Source of the DNA: Variovorax paradoxus
GTDB taxonomy: Bacteria; Pseudomonadota; Gammaproteobacteria; Burkholderiales; Burkholderiaceae_C
Assembly (NCBI RefSeq): GCF_902712855.1
Contig: NZ_LR743508.1
Location: forward strand, 1,116,001 to 1,180,000
Length of the DNA stretch: 64,000 nt
Reading direction: 5' to 3'
Positions 35,474 to 43,376 of the stretch are shown here, one piece after another. The first letter of the stretch is position 1; each line of letters begins with the position of its first letter. The position numbers and the translations under genes are program-made. The notes under the pieces were generated by a model. The model was not told where the DNA came from, made no database searches, and worked only from the letters and a program-made list of their open reading frames with translations.

Positions 35474-36304
35474 ATGACACCCAAGCTCGACGGCAAGGTC
35501 GCACTCATCACCGGCTCGGGCCGCGGCATCGGCCGCGCCATTGCACTGAAGCTCGCCTCCGAGGGCGCGCGCATCGTCGTCAACGACCTCGATGCGGAAC
35601 CGGCCGAGGACACGGTGCAGGCCATTCGCGCCGCCGGCGGGCAGGCCGTGGCCTGCGTCGGCAGCGTCTCCGCGCCCGACTTCGCGGAGCGCTTCGTCGG
35701 CACCGCGGTGAGCGAATACAAGGGCCTGGACATCGTCGTCAACAACGCGGGCTACACCTGGGACAGCGTGGTGCAGAAGATGACCGACGAGCAGTGGTAC
35801 GCGATGATCGACGTGCACCTGACCGCGCCGTTCCGCATCCTGCGCGCGGCGCAGCCGGTGATCCGCGCGCTGTCGAAGGCCGAGACCGAGGCGGGCCGCC
35901 GCGTGGTGCGCAAGGTGGTCAACATCTCGTCGGTGGCGGGCCTCTTCGGCAACGCGGGACAGGCCAACTACGCGACGGCCAAGGCCGGCATCGTCGGCAT
36001 GACGCAGACGCTGGCCAAGGAGTGGGGCCGCATGAACGTCACGGTCAACTGCGTGGCCTTCGGCTTCATCCAGACGCGGCTCACGGCGAGCACCGCCGAA
36101 GCGACCACCGCGAACATCGAGGGGCGCGAGATCAAGGTCGGCATCAACCCGGGCCTGCTGTCGATGATGGAGCAGTCGATTCCGCTGGGCCGCGGCGGCA
36201 CGCCCGAGGAGGCCGCGGGCGCGGTGTACCTGCTGTGCGCGCCGGAGTCTGACTACGTGAGCGGCCAGACGCTCATGTGCACCGGCGGCCTCACCGGGAT
36301 CTGA
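35474..36304 (+). CDS. SDR family oxidoreductase (FabG-like 3-hydroxyacyl-CoA dehydrogenase)
   Basis: 276 aa Rossmann protein. Cofactor loop TGSGRGIGRAIA, NNAG motif (VVNNAGYTWDS), Ser in VNISSVAG and the catalytic YxxxK at Tyr166/Lys170 (ANYATAKAG). It has a C-terminal insertion before the usual end (EGREIKVGINPGL). Its place after the hydratases indicates oxidation of the 3-hydroxyacyl-CoA. ATG 35474 follows AGGAAAAAGGA. Confidence 0.92.
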   Translation: MTPKLDGKVALITGSGRGIGRAIALKLASEGARIVVNDLDAEPAEDTVQAIRAAGGQAVACVGSVSAPDFAERFVGTAVSEYKGLDIVVNNAGYTWDSVVQKMTDEQWYAMIDVHLTAPFRILRAAQPVIRALSKAETEAGRRVVRKVVNISSVAGLFGNAGQANYATAKAGIVGMTQTLAKEWGRMNVTVNCVAFGFIQTRLTASTAEATTANIEGREIKVGINPGLLSMMEQSIPLGRGGTPEEAAGAVYLLCAPESDYVSGQTLMCTGGLTGI

Positions 36305-36306
36305 GC

Positions 36307-37095
36307 ATGCAGCAGAGCGAAGGCATCGCCTGGGGCTTGGACGGCGGCATCGGCCGCATAACGCTGAAGCGGCCCGAGCGCGCCAACGCCATCGGCCGGA
36401 CCAGTGCCGGCGTGCTGGTGCGCGCCATCGACGAGGTGATCGGCGCGAAGCCGCGCGCCATCCTGCTGGCCGGCGAGGGCCGCGTGTTCTGCGCCGGGGG
36501 TGACATCGAGGAGTTCGTGGCGGCCGGGGAAGCGCTGCCCGAGCTGGTCGACGACATTCTCGACCGTCTGCATCCGGCGCTGCTGCGCCTGTCGGCCCAG
36601 CCGGCGCCGCTGGTCGTGGCGGTGAACGGCCCGGTCGGCGGCGCGGGCGTCGGGCTCGCGCTGTGCGGCGACTTCGTGCTCGCGGCCGAATCGATGAAGC
36701 TGCGCACGGGCTATGCGGCCATCGGGCTGTCGCCCGACGCGGGCGCTTCGTATTTCCTCGCACGTCGCGTCGGACCTGTGCGTGCGCAGCAGATGCTGAT
36801 GCTGAGCGATGCGATCGATGGCGAGCGCTGCCTGGCATGGGGCGCGGTCGATGCGCTTTACCCGGATGCCGAACTGCCCACCGCCGCCGAAGCGCTTGCC
36901 GCGCGGCTGGCCGACGGGGCCAGCGCGTCGTTCGCGGGCATCAAGGCGCTGTGTGCGGGTGCGCCGGGCCGCGCGTTCGAGAAGCACCTGGCGATGGAGC
37001 AGAGGCTGCTGCGCGAACGTGCATGCAATGCGGATGCGCGTGAGGGTGTGGCGGCGTTCGTGGCGAAGCGCGCGCCGCGGTTCACGGGGCGCTGA
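36307..37095 (+). CDS. Enoyl-CoA hydratase/isomerase family protein
   Basis: 262 aa from ATG 36307, 2 bp after the SDR stop; an earlier ATG at 36277 lies inside the SDR gene. Crotonase-fold oxyanion pieces GRVFCAGGDIEEF and NGPVGGAGVGLALCGDF are present. The motif GLSPDAGASYFLAR carries Asp where classical hydratases have Glu, as in PaaG-type isomerases, so a double-bond shifting role is more likely than simple hydration. Last gene of the operon. Confidence 0.9.
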   Translation: MQQSEGIAWGLDGGIGRITLKRPERANAIGRTSAGVLVRAIDEVIGAKPRAILLAGEGRVFCAGGDIEEFVAAGEALPELVDDILDRLHPALLRLSAQPAPLVVAVNGPVGGAGVGLALCGDFVLAAESMKLRTGYAAIGLSPDAGASYFLARRVGPVRAQQMLMLSDAIDGERCLAWGAVDALYPDAELPTAAEALAARLADGASASFAGIKALCAGAPGRAFEKHLAMEQRLLRERACNADAREGVAAFVAKRAPRFTGR

Positions 37096-37301
37096 GAGCT
37101 GCGTCTCCGTTGAGCCCGTCGGGCATTGGCCAAGGCGCCGGCAGTTCTGCATGCAGCCGCTCTCTCAAGTCTCCGGCGGAAAGAACCGCAAACCGATGAG
37201 ATGCGATGGCCTGATGCCGCGTGCGAGCACGTGCTTAAAACTTTGTATGTAGCCGCTTCGAGAGCACGCCCGAACTGCCTGCCGATCTCCTGAAGCTTGC
37301 G

Positions 37302-37330
37302 TTGATCAGCGCGTGATCGGCTGGCATGAT
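37302..37330 (+). promoter_or_regulatory. Putative promoter of the orphan coiled-coil gene
   Basis: -35 TTGATC (37302-37307) and -10 CATGAT (37325-37330) with a 17-bp spacer, each matching four of six consensus bases. It lies in a 291-bp gap with lower GC than its surroundings; nothing else is recognised there. Confidence 0.4.
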
Positions 37331-37386
37331 GTTGCCTTTTGTAACGTCCGCGCAATCGTGCGGCAGCCTGCCAGGGAGCGTGCGTG

Positions 37387-38586
37387 ATGCCTTCAGGGAA
37401 TCAATTTCGCCGAGATCAGCGCTCGCATCAGCGGCAGCGGACCCAATGGGCCAACCGGCAGTTTCACGAGTTTCGCCTTCCCTTCGAACGAGAGTTGGCT
37501 GCACGCCGCGCGGCTGAAGCACATCGGCGCGAACAGGAACGTGTGCGCACGGAAGCCGAAACCCGTCGGCTCGAAGAGCTCGAGCGCGAGCGCATTCGCG
37601 AAGCGCGCAGGTTCCGGCGTCAGCACGCCGCGCTGCTGAGGCAGCAGCAGCGCCAGGCCGATCTGGTCCAGCAGCAACTCGCCAGGCAATTGGCCATCCA
37701 GCAGCAGAACCTGATTGCGCAAGCCATAAAACAACAATACGACCAGGACAACGTGACGATGGCTGGCCTGCGCGCGGGGCTTCCGGCGTTGCGTGCCCAG
37801 GCCCGCCTGCTGCGGTTGCGTGTCGACGCACTCGTGCGACTGCTGGATGGGTCCGGCGCCGCGGAACTCGCGCAACTGCAGTTGGATGCCGTCGAACTCG
37901 TCCAGGTAGATTTACGTTGCGACCTTGGAGGACAAAGCGCGGAGGCCGGGTTCAAGCTGATCCTCGCCTGCGACATTGAGCAGGTCGAGCTGGTGACCCG
38001 GCAGGCGGTGCTCGGTCTGCATCTGGTCATCCAGGACCATGCGGCAGATGTAGCAATGGTCCATCAATGCGCCCTCAATGCCGCGGCCGTGGAAGCCACT
38101 TACCAGAACGACCGCGACACGATCAGCCAGTTTCCGAACCTCGGGCTGACCCGGTTTCTGATCCACGATGCCGAAGGCCCCGTCGCCAAGCTGAGCGGCG
38201 CCGAATTGACGCTCCTGAACACCAAGCTGGCAGCGCACGCCGCGGTGACCTGGGTCCGCGCCAAGCTGCCCGGAACGCGAGTTCATCGTTCGGGCGAGTG
38301 GCTGTATGTACCCGAAACGTTGAAGAACTTCCCTTACCAGCCAAGTGCCGAAGTGTTTCACGACTGGATATGGGAAAGCCGCGCAGGTCACGGCCAGGCC
38401 GCTGGCGTGATGTTGACGTACCTCGGCCCTATTCACGGCAAGAAGTTGCTGCTCGGAACACCCTACACCTGGGTGCAGGCCACCGATGGCAATCGCAACT
38501 GGAAAGTCAGCCATCCCAACCTGGTTCTCAATGTCATTCTCGACCGGCACAAGGCTCTGCTGATCACGTTCTACAAGCTCAACTGA
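37387..38586 (+). CDS. Orphan protein with charged helical N-terminus, function unknown
   Basis: 399 aa from ATG 37387 (GTG 37384 adjacent); AGGGAG 8 bp upstream is a good ribosome-binding site. Residues 1-120 are extremely rich in Arg, Gln and Glu (EELERERIREARRFRRQ), predicted as a long helix or coiled coil. About 120-260 looks helical and Leu-rich. The last 130 residues form a distinct globular part with many aromatic residues (FHDWIWESRAGHG, GTPYTWVQATDGNRNWK). No family recognised, no signal peptide. Codon use is less GC3-rich than the neighbours, a hint of transfer. It stands alone, convergent with the DUF2167 gene. Confidence 0.7.
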   Translation: MPSGNQFRRDQRSHQRQRTQWANRQFHEFRLPFERELAARRAAEAHRREQERVRTEAETRRLEELERERIREARRFRRQHAALLRQQQRQADLVQQQLARQLAIQQQNLIAQAIKQQYDQDNVTMAGLRAGLPALRAQARLLRLRVDALVRLLDGSGAAELAQLQLDAVELVQVDLRCDLGGQSAEAGFKLILACDIEQVELVTRQAVLGLHLVIQDHAADVAMVHQCALNAAAVEATYQNDRDTISQFPNLGLTRFLIHDAEGPVAKLSGAELTLLNTKLAAHAAVTWVRAKLPGTRVHRSGEWLYVPETLKNFPYQPSAEVFHDWIWESRAGHGQAAGVMLTYLGPIHGKKLLLGTPYTWVQATDGNRNWKVSHPNLVLNVILDRHKALLITFYKLN

Positions 38587-38646
38587 GGTCGTGGCAGGCC
38601 ATCGCCTGCGCTCGACGCTCCGATGCTCATTGGGGGGGCGGATTCC

Positions 38647-38668
38647 GCTTCGCCGGGCAAGGCGAAGC
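38647..38668. other. Hairpin between convergent genes
   Basis: Perfect 8-bp stem GCTTCGCC/GGCGAAGC around a 6-nt loop, between the orphan gene and the DUF2167 gene. It has no T-tract. Could slow readthrough from either side, but it is a weak terminator by sequence. Confidence 0.4.
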
Positions 38669-38739
38669 GCTCGGCAGGTCAGGGCACTGCGCGGTCTTTC
38701 GTGTCTTCGAGCGCCCGCAGCTTCACCCTCGCTCGTGCA

Positions 38740-39753
38740 TCAGGCCGCGGGCGGCCTCGGCGGTTCGTTGAAGGGCGGGGTGTCGTTGGCGACGGTGGCC
38801 GAAGACGGCGTGGCGACCACGGCCGGTTCCTTCTTCTTGAACAGCTTGGCGATGCCCCACAGCACGCCGCCGACCGCGACGATGGCCAGCTTCGCGAACT
38901 TGGCGACGAAGGCCAGGATGATCGCGAACAGGCCCAGCTTCTTCACCGCCACGCCGGCCACCAGCGCGGCCAGGCCGTAGGCGGCGACCTTGTCGGTGGA
39001 CGAGTTGAAGTCGGCGTACTTCTTGCCGTCGTCGTACTGCAGCGCGCCGAGCAGCTTCGCGGCATCGGGCTTGAACTTGTCGAGGTCCCTGGCGTTGGTG
39101 ATGAGGTTCAGGCTGAGGTAGCCCTCGCGGCCCAGCGCGTAGGTGTTGTAGTTCACGCCCTGGTTGTCGTCCGCGACGCCCTTGCGCTTGGACAGCGCCG
39201 ACCACACGAGGCGGTGCGTGCCGGCCTCGTACTCGGGCTTCTGCGCCCAGCCGGTCACCTCGATCGGCGGAATGCCGCGCTTGGAGCGTTCCTCGTTCGC
39301 AGCCTCGGTGCCTTCCTTCAGGCTCTTGAGGAGGTCGTCGGCATTCCAGTCCTTGGCGTCGTCGTCCTTGATGTAGCCCTCCTTCACGAACTTCACCACC
39401 GCCATCCAGTCGGCGTCGTCTGCGGGGAAGATGGCACCGACAAAGGTGTCGTCGGTGCGGTTGCCCATGGCGCGCATCAGCTGCGCGGCCGCGGGCGTGG
39501 GCACCCACACGTAGCCTTCGGGCAGCTTCAGGTGCGCCTGGTCGCGCAGCGCGATGTCGGCCGGGCCGGCCTTCTGCACGGCCTTCGCGGCCTTGAATGC
39601 GGCCTCCTGCTCGGCTTCCACCGAGTTGGCGGCGGGACCGGCAGCGGCGGTGGTGGACGGGGTGGACGGCGATGCGGCATGCGCGGTGTGGGCCACGAAA
39701 GCGGCGCACGCGAGCAGCACGCCGGCCGTCAGGCGGGCGGTTTGAATACGCAA
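38740..39753 (-). CDS. DUF2167 domain-containing membrane protein
   Basis: 337 aa. Signal peptide about 1-26 (cleavage after AHA), a low-complexity Ser/Thr/Ala stretch, then the DUF2167 domain (LPEGYVWVPTPAAAQLMRAMGN, DDTFVGAIFPAD, YALGREGYLSLNLIT) and two C-terminal hydrophobic segments (about 255-305), ending in a Pro-rich cytoplasmic tail. The family is predicted to be membrane-bound; its function is unknown. It is divergent from the MoxR/bpX operon with 166 bp between starts. Confidence 0.88.
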   Translation of the reverse strand: MRIQTARLTAGVLLACAAFVAHTAHAASPSTPSTTAAAGPAANSVEAEQEAAFKAAKAVQKAGPADIALRDQAHLKLPEGYVWVPTPAAAQLMRAMGNRTDDTFVGAIFPADDADWMAVVKFVKEGYIKDDDAKDWNADDLLKSLKEGTEAANEERSKRGIPPIEVTGWAQKPEYEAGTHRLVWSALSKRKGVADDNQGVNYNTYALGREGYLSLNLITNARDLDKFKPDAAKLLGALQYDDGKKYADFNSSTDKVAAYGLAALVAGVAVKKLGLFAIILAFVAKFAKLAIVAVGGVLWGIAKLFKKKEPAVVATPSSATVANDTPPFNEPPRPPAA

Positions 39754-39919
39754 GTTCTCTCTCCTCGGTTGTTATGTGTCTGGTGAGCTGGGAGAGTGTA
39801 AATACCCGGGTGCCGCTGCGCTTCGTGCGAGGCTGCGTGGCCTGATCCCCGGTGCCGATGCGTCATCGCGCTGCGGCACACTGTCGGCCCGTCGACCTTC
39901 ATCCAACGTCTCGATTCCG

Positions 39920-41044
39920 ATGACCTCTTCCCCGCTCCAGACTTCCGCAGAACACGTGCGCCAGGCGATCCGCGCCGCCACCACCGGCCTGGTCGGCCGG
40001 GAGCAGCTGGCCGAGCTCATCGTGCTTGCCGCGGTGGCGCAGGAGCACCTGCTGGTGGTCGGCCCACCGGGCACCGCCAAGAGCGCGGTGGTGCGGCGCG
40101 TGGCGCAGAGCCTGGGCGGACGTTACTTCGAGTACCTGCTGGGTCGCTTCACCGAGCCTTCCGAACTGTTCGGCCCGGTCGACCTGAACAAGCTGCGCGC
40201 CGGCACCGTCGAGACCGATGTGAGCGGCATGCTGCCCGAGGCCGACGTGGCCTTTCTCGACGAGGTGTTCCTCGGCTCCACCGCCATCCTCAACACGCTG
40301 CTGGGCGTGCTCAACGAGCGCCGCTTCCGCCGCGGCCACACGCAGCTCGACTGCCCGCTGCGCGTGTGCGTCGGCGCTGCGAACGCACTGCCCGACGACG
40401 AAGGGCTGGCCGCGTTCGGCGACCGGTTCCTGCTGCACGCGTTCATCGAGCCGGTGCCCGACCACCAGCTCGAGGCGATGCTCAGCGGCGGCTGGCAATC
40501 GAACCACACGCCGGTCGCCACCGGCGGCGCGCTGGCCGATCTCGATGTGCTGTGCCGGCAGCTCAGGCAGGTCGACCTCGGCGGCGTGCAGCCGGCCTTG
40601 GCCAACGCCATCCGCAAGCTGCGCCAGGCCGGCGTGCAGCTGTCGGACCGGCGCATCGTGAAGTCGCAGCGCCTGCTGGCGGCTGCGGCCGTGCTGGCGG
40701 GCAGGCTGGAGACGACCGAAGCCGATCTCTGGCCTCTGCTCTATGTGCTGCCCACGCAGGAGGCGCAGCAGAGTGCACGCGACGTGCTGCGCGATGCCTT
40801 CGCCAGCGCCACTCATCCGCACCTGCTGAGCGCGGTGGAAGAGGCCACGCTGCAGCCGCTGTCGCGCGCGGTGCGCCTGGCCGAGACCGCGCGCGCCTGC
40901 CTCGCGGCGGCGCCCGCGTCGGCGCGCACGCAGGCCGAGAGCGTGCTGCGCGAGATCGACGCCAACTTCAGCAGCGAGCTGCTCCCGGAGCCGCTGATCG
41001 CATTGCGCACCCAGCTCGTCGAGCGCCTGGCCGCGGTGGCATGA
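39920..41044 (+). CDS. RavA/MoxR-type AAA+ ATPase of a MoxR-vWA-beta-propeller system
   Basis: 374 aa from ATG 39920 (the frame is open further upstream). Walker A GPPGTAKS (about 48-55), Walker B with Asp114-Glu115 (VAFLDEVFLGS), sensor segment ANALPDDEGLAAFGDRFLLHAFIEPV. The C-terminal helical part resembles RavA more than the moxR at 13561-14493. It should drive ATP-dependent remodelling of the partners encoded next. The stop overlaps the bpX5-like start (ATGA). Confidence 0.9.
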   Translation: MTSSPLQTSAEHVRQAIRAATTGLVGREQLAELIVLAAVAQEHLLVVGPPGTAKSAVVRRVAQSLGGRYFEYLLGRFTEPSELFGPVDLNKLRAGTVETDVSGMLPEADVAFLDEVFLGSTAILNTLLGVLNERRFRRGHTQLDCPLRVCVGAANALPDDEGLAAFGDRFLLHAFIEPVPDHQLEAMLSGGWQSNHTPVATGGALADLDVLCRQLRQVDLGGVQPALANAIRKLRQAGVQLSDRRIVKSQRLLAAAAVLAGRLETTEADLWPLLYVLPTQEAQQSARDVLRDAFASATHPHLLSAVEEATLQPLSRAVRLAETARACLAAAPASARTQAESVLREIDANFSSELLPEPLIALRTQLVERLAAVA

Positions 41045-41502
41045 GCGCGGCGTTGCCGATCGAATGGCGCTGGCAGCCGAGCGCAGAGCCCTTGCCTGCG
41101 CAGGCCGCCGTGGCCTGGGGCACGGCGGCGCACGCGCTGTACGCCCGGTTGCTGCAGCTCGAGCCGTCACGGCACGCGGGCCTGTCCGCCATGGCCGGCC
41201 GCGACCTGCTCGTGGTGACGGGCGAAGCCGATGCCTTGCCCTGGGTCGACGGCGTGGCCTACGCGGGGCCTGCGGCCGATGCGCCCGGACTGTGGCTGCC
41301 CACGGTCGAGGCGCCCGATCTGCCGGCGGAACTGGTCGCGCGCAGCCTTCAACGCGAGCACCCGAACCGGCAGCCGCTGCTGCTGTGGCCGCGCCCGGCG
41401 TTCGTGCTGCCGCTCGACCGCCTGCTGCCGCTGTCGGCCGCGCTGCTCGCACGCATCGGCGCGCATTGGCGCGGCGCACCCGCAGGCGCTGCCGGCGCAT
41501 GA
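41041..41502 (+). CDS. bpX5-like small protein of the MoxR-vWA-propeller system
   Basis: 153 aa, no catalytic motifs; Ala/Leu/Pro-rich with a WRWQPSAEPLPAQAAVAWG start and a conserved-looking RPAFVLPLDRLLPLSAALLARI end. Size, position between the MoxR gene and the vWA/propeller gene, and a four-nucleotide overlap on each side fit the bpX5 component of the predicted ternary systems. Assignment is mainly from context and recall of the family. Confidence 0.6.
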   Translation: MSAALPIEWRWQPSAEPLPAQAAVAWGTAAHALYARLLQLEPSRHAGLSAMAGRDLLVVTGEADALPWVDGVAYAGPAADAPGLWLPTVEAPDLPAELVARSLQREHPNRQPLLLWPRPAFVLPLDRLLPLSAALLARIGAHWRGAPAGAAGA

Positions 41503-43376
41503 GCACCGACACCACCGAACTCCCCGACGCGCTGAAGCCGTGGGGCCCCTGGCTCGCCTGGTTCACGCCCGACATGGCGGTAGAGCTCGGCGCGCTGGTG
41601 CAGCGCATGCAGCCGCTGCTGGGCCGCTTCCGCGGCCAGACGCGCGGCGGCGTGCCCGAACCCGACGGACTCGACGACCTGCGCCGACGAGGTCCCTACG
41701 AACGCCTGCTTGCCACCGAATGGCTGCTGGCCGACGAATTGCCCGACGAGTTCCTGCGCCGCGCCGCCTCCAGCGAGCACCTGTTCCTGGCGCCGCGCCC
41801 GCGTGCACGCGAAGCCGAGAAGAGCATCGTCGCCATCTTCGATGCCGGACCGCTGCAGCTCGGCGCGCCGCGGCTTGGGCAGCTGGCGCTGTGGATCCTG
41901 CTGGCGCGCCGCGCTGCGCAGGCCGGTGGCGTCTTTCAGTGGGGCGTGCTCCAGCAGCCGGGCGGGCTCGAAGGTGCGGACGACGCGAAGAACCTGCGCT
42001 CGCTGCTCAAGGCGCGCAGTTTCGAAGTGGCCAGCTCCATGCATGCGAGCGAATGGCAGGAAGTGCTGTCCAGCCTGGACAACCCGCCTGGCGAGACCTG
42101 GCTGATCGGCGCGGCGCCGGCGGAGCAGCCCGCCGGCGCGCGCTGGACCAGCCAACGCGTGTGCTTTCAGCGTGCGGTGCTGGGCGACGTGCTCGATGTG
42201 TCGCTGGGCGGCGAGGGCGGATCGCGCCGCGCGCAACTGCCGCTGCCGTCGTCGAAGGCCGGTGCGGCGCTGCTGCGCGGCGACTTCGCGGAGCGCCTGC
42301 CGCAGGCGGTGCACCGGCAGCACCGCGGCCGCATCTCGCTGCAGCGCCCGGCGATCATTTCGCCGTCCGGCCAGCATGTGGCCGTGCAGTTGCTCGACGA
42401 TGCGGGGCTGCTCGTGTTTCCCGTGCCCGTCGATGGGCAGCGCAAGGCGGCCAGGCCCAAGTACCAGTACTGGGGCCAGTCGCTCGTGCCGCTGTCGGTC
42501 ATGTTCCTGGGCAAGCGCACCGGTGCGCTGTTGAGCAACGCGCATTCGAAGCACGCGGGCGGGGAGCGCTCGATGCATTTCTGGCAGGTGCCCGGTCTCG
42601 CCAGCTTCGCCGCGCCCGAGCCCACGCAATTCCGTGCGCCGCCGGGGCTGGCGGTGTGGCTGCCTTCGGCGTGGCTGCGCGAGGGCAACGCCGAGCGCGT
42701 ATGCATGATCGACCGCGACCGACGGCTGGTGAATTGGGACGTGGGGGGCGCCACCGGGCCCGAGCCCACGCTGGTCGATGCCGAGGTGTTCGGCATGTCG
42801 CAATGGCAGGAGTCGGACGTCGTCTACGTCGCGGCGAACGGGCACCAGCTGGTGTTGCGGCGCCTGGGCGCCGGTGGCGGGCGCGGTTCCGAGACGCTGC
42901 TTTGCCAGCGCACCGACAACACGGCCGTGCTCATCGCCGGCGGATGGCGGTGGAAGGCCGGCGTGGGGGGTGTCGCGGTGCGCATCGCGTCGGACTCCGC
43001 ACGCTCCGCCGAGGTCTGGCGAATCCACGAGCCCGACCCGGCGTCCGCCGGGGGGCGGCATGGCAGGTTTCCACAGAACTGGCGCCTCTTCGAGGTGCGC
43101 GCTTCGCGCGCGCTGGCACTGATCGACGACCTCAAGCACACCCGCCATGCCCTGGTGAGCCTGTCGCCGTCGTTCGACGGGCTGGACCTGCATTCGAGGG
43201 ACGGCACCGAGACCGTCTACAAGGCTCCGGAGCGCATCGAGAAGGTCAGCGTGAGCGCTTCCACGGGCCTGGCCGTCATGCTGACCGTGCACAAGAAGAT
43301 CATCGTCTACGCGGTGCCCCAGCGGGCCCTGCGCGCGGTGCTGCATGGCGAAGGAGCGAGCGATGCCGCCGCCTGA
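41499..43376 (+). CDS. vWA-like plus beta-propeller protein of the MoxR system
   Basis: 625 aa from ATG 41499. The N-terminal 90 residues are helical. Around 105-230 is a Rossmann-like vWA domain starting KSIVAIFDAGPLQLG; where active vWA domains have the metal-binding DxSxS, this one has Asp115-Ala-Gly-Pro-Leu, so metal binding is doubtful. From about 277 to the end are repeating beta blades (SPSGQHVAVQLLDDAGLLVF, then similar units), read as a propeller. It likely couples the ATPase to a recognition surface. Overlaps the next gene by 14 nt. Confidence 0.7.
   Translation: MSTDTTELPDALKPWGPWLAWFTPDMAVELGALVQRMQPLLGRFRGQTRGGVPEPDGLDDLRRRGPYERLLATEWLLADELPDEFLRRAASSEHLFLAPRPRAREAEKSIVAIFDAGPLQLGAPRLGQLALWILLARRAAQAGGVFQWGVLQQPGGLEGADDAKNLRSLLKARSFEVASSMHASEWQEVLSSLDNPPGETWLIGAAPAEQPAGARWTSQRVCFQRAVLGDVLDVSLGGEGGSRRAQLPLPSSKAGAALLRGDFAERLPQAVHRQHRGRISLQRPAIISPSGQHVAVQLLDDAGLLVFPVPVDGQRKAARPKYQYWGQSLVPLSVMFLGKRTGALLSNAHSKHAGGERSMHFWQVPGLASFAAPEPTQFRAPPGLAVWLPSAWLREGNAERVCMIDRDRRLVNWDVGGATGPEPTLVDAEVFGMSQWQESDVVYVAANGHQLVLRRLGAGGGRGSETLLCQRTDNTAVLIAGGWRWKAGVGGVAVRIASDSARSAEVWRIHEPDPASAGGRHGRFPQNWRLFEVRASRALALIDDLKHTRHALVSLSPSFDGLDLHSRDGTETVYKAPERIEKVSVSASTGLAVMLTVHKKIIVYAVPQRALRAVLHGEGASDAAA

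Noticed and set aside
37235..37831. A 198-codon minus-strand frame over the start of the orphan gene
   Set aside because: No ribosome-binding site or recognisable domain, and it conflicts with the better supported plus-strand gene.
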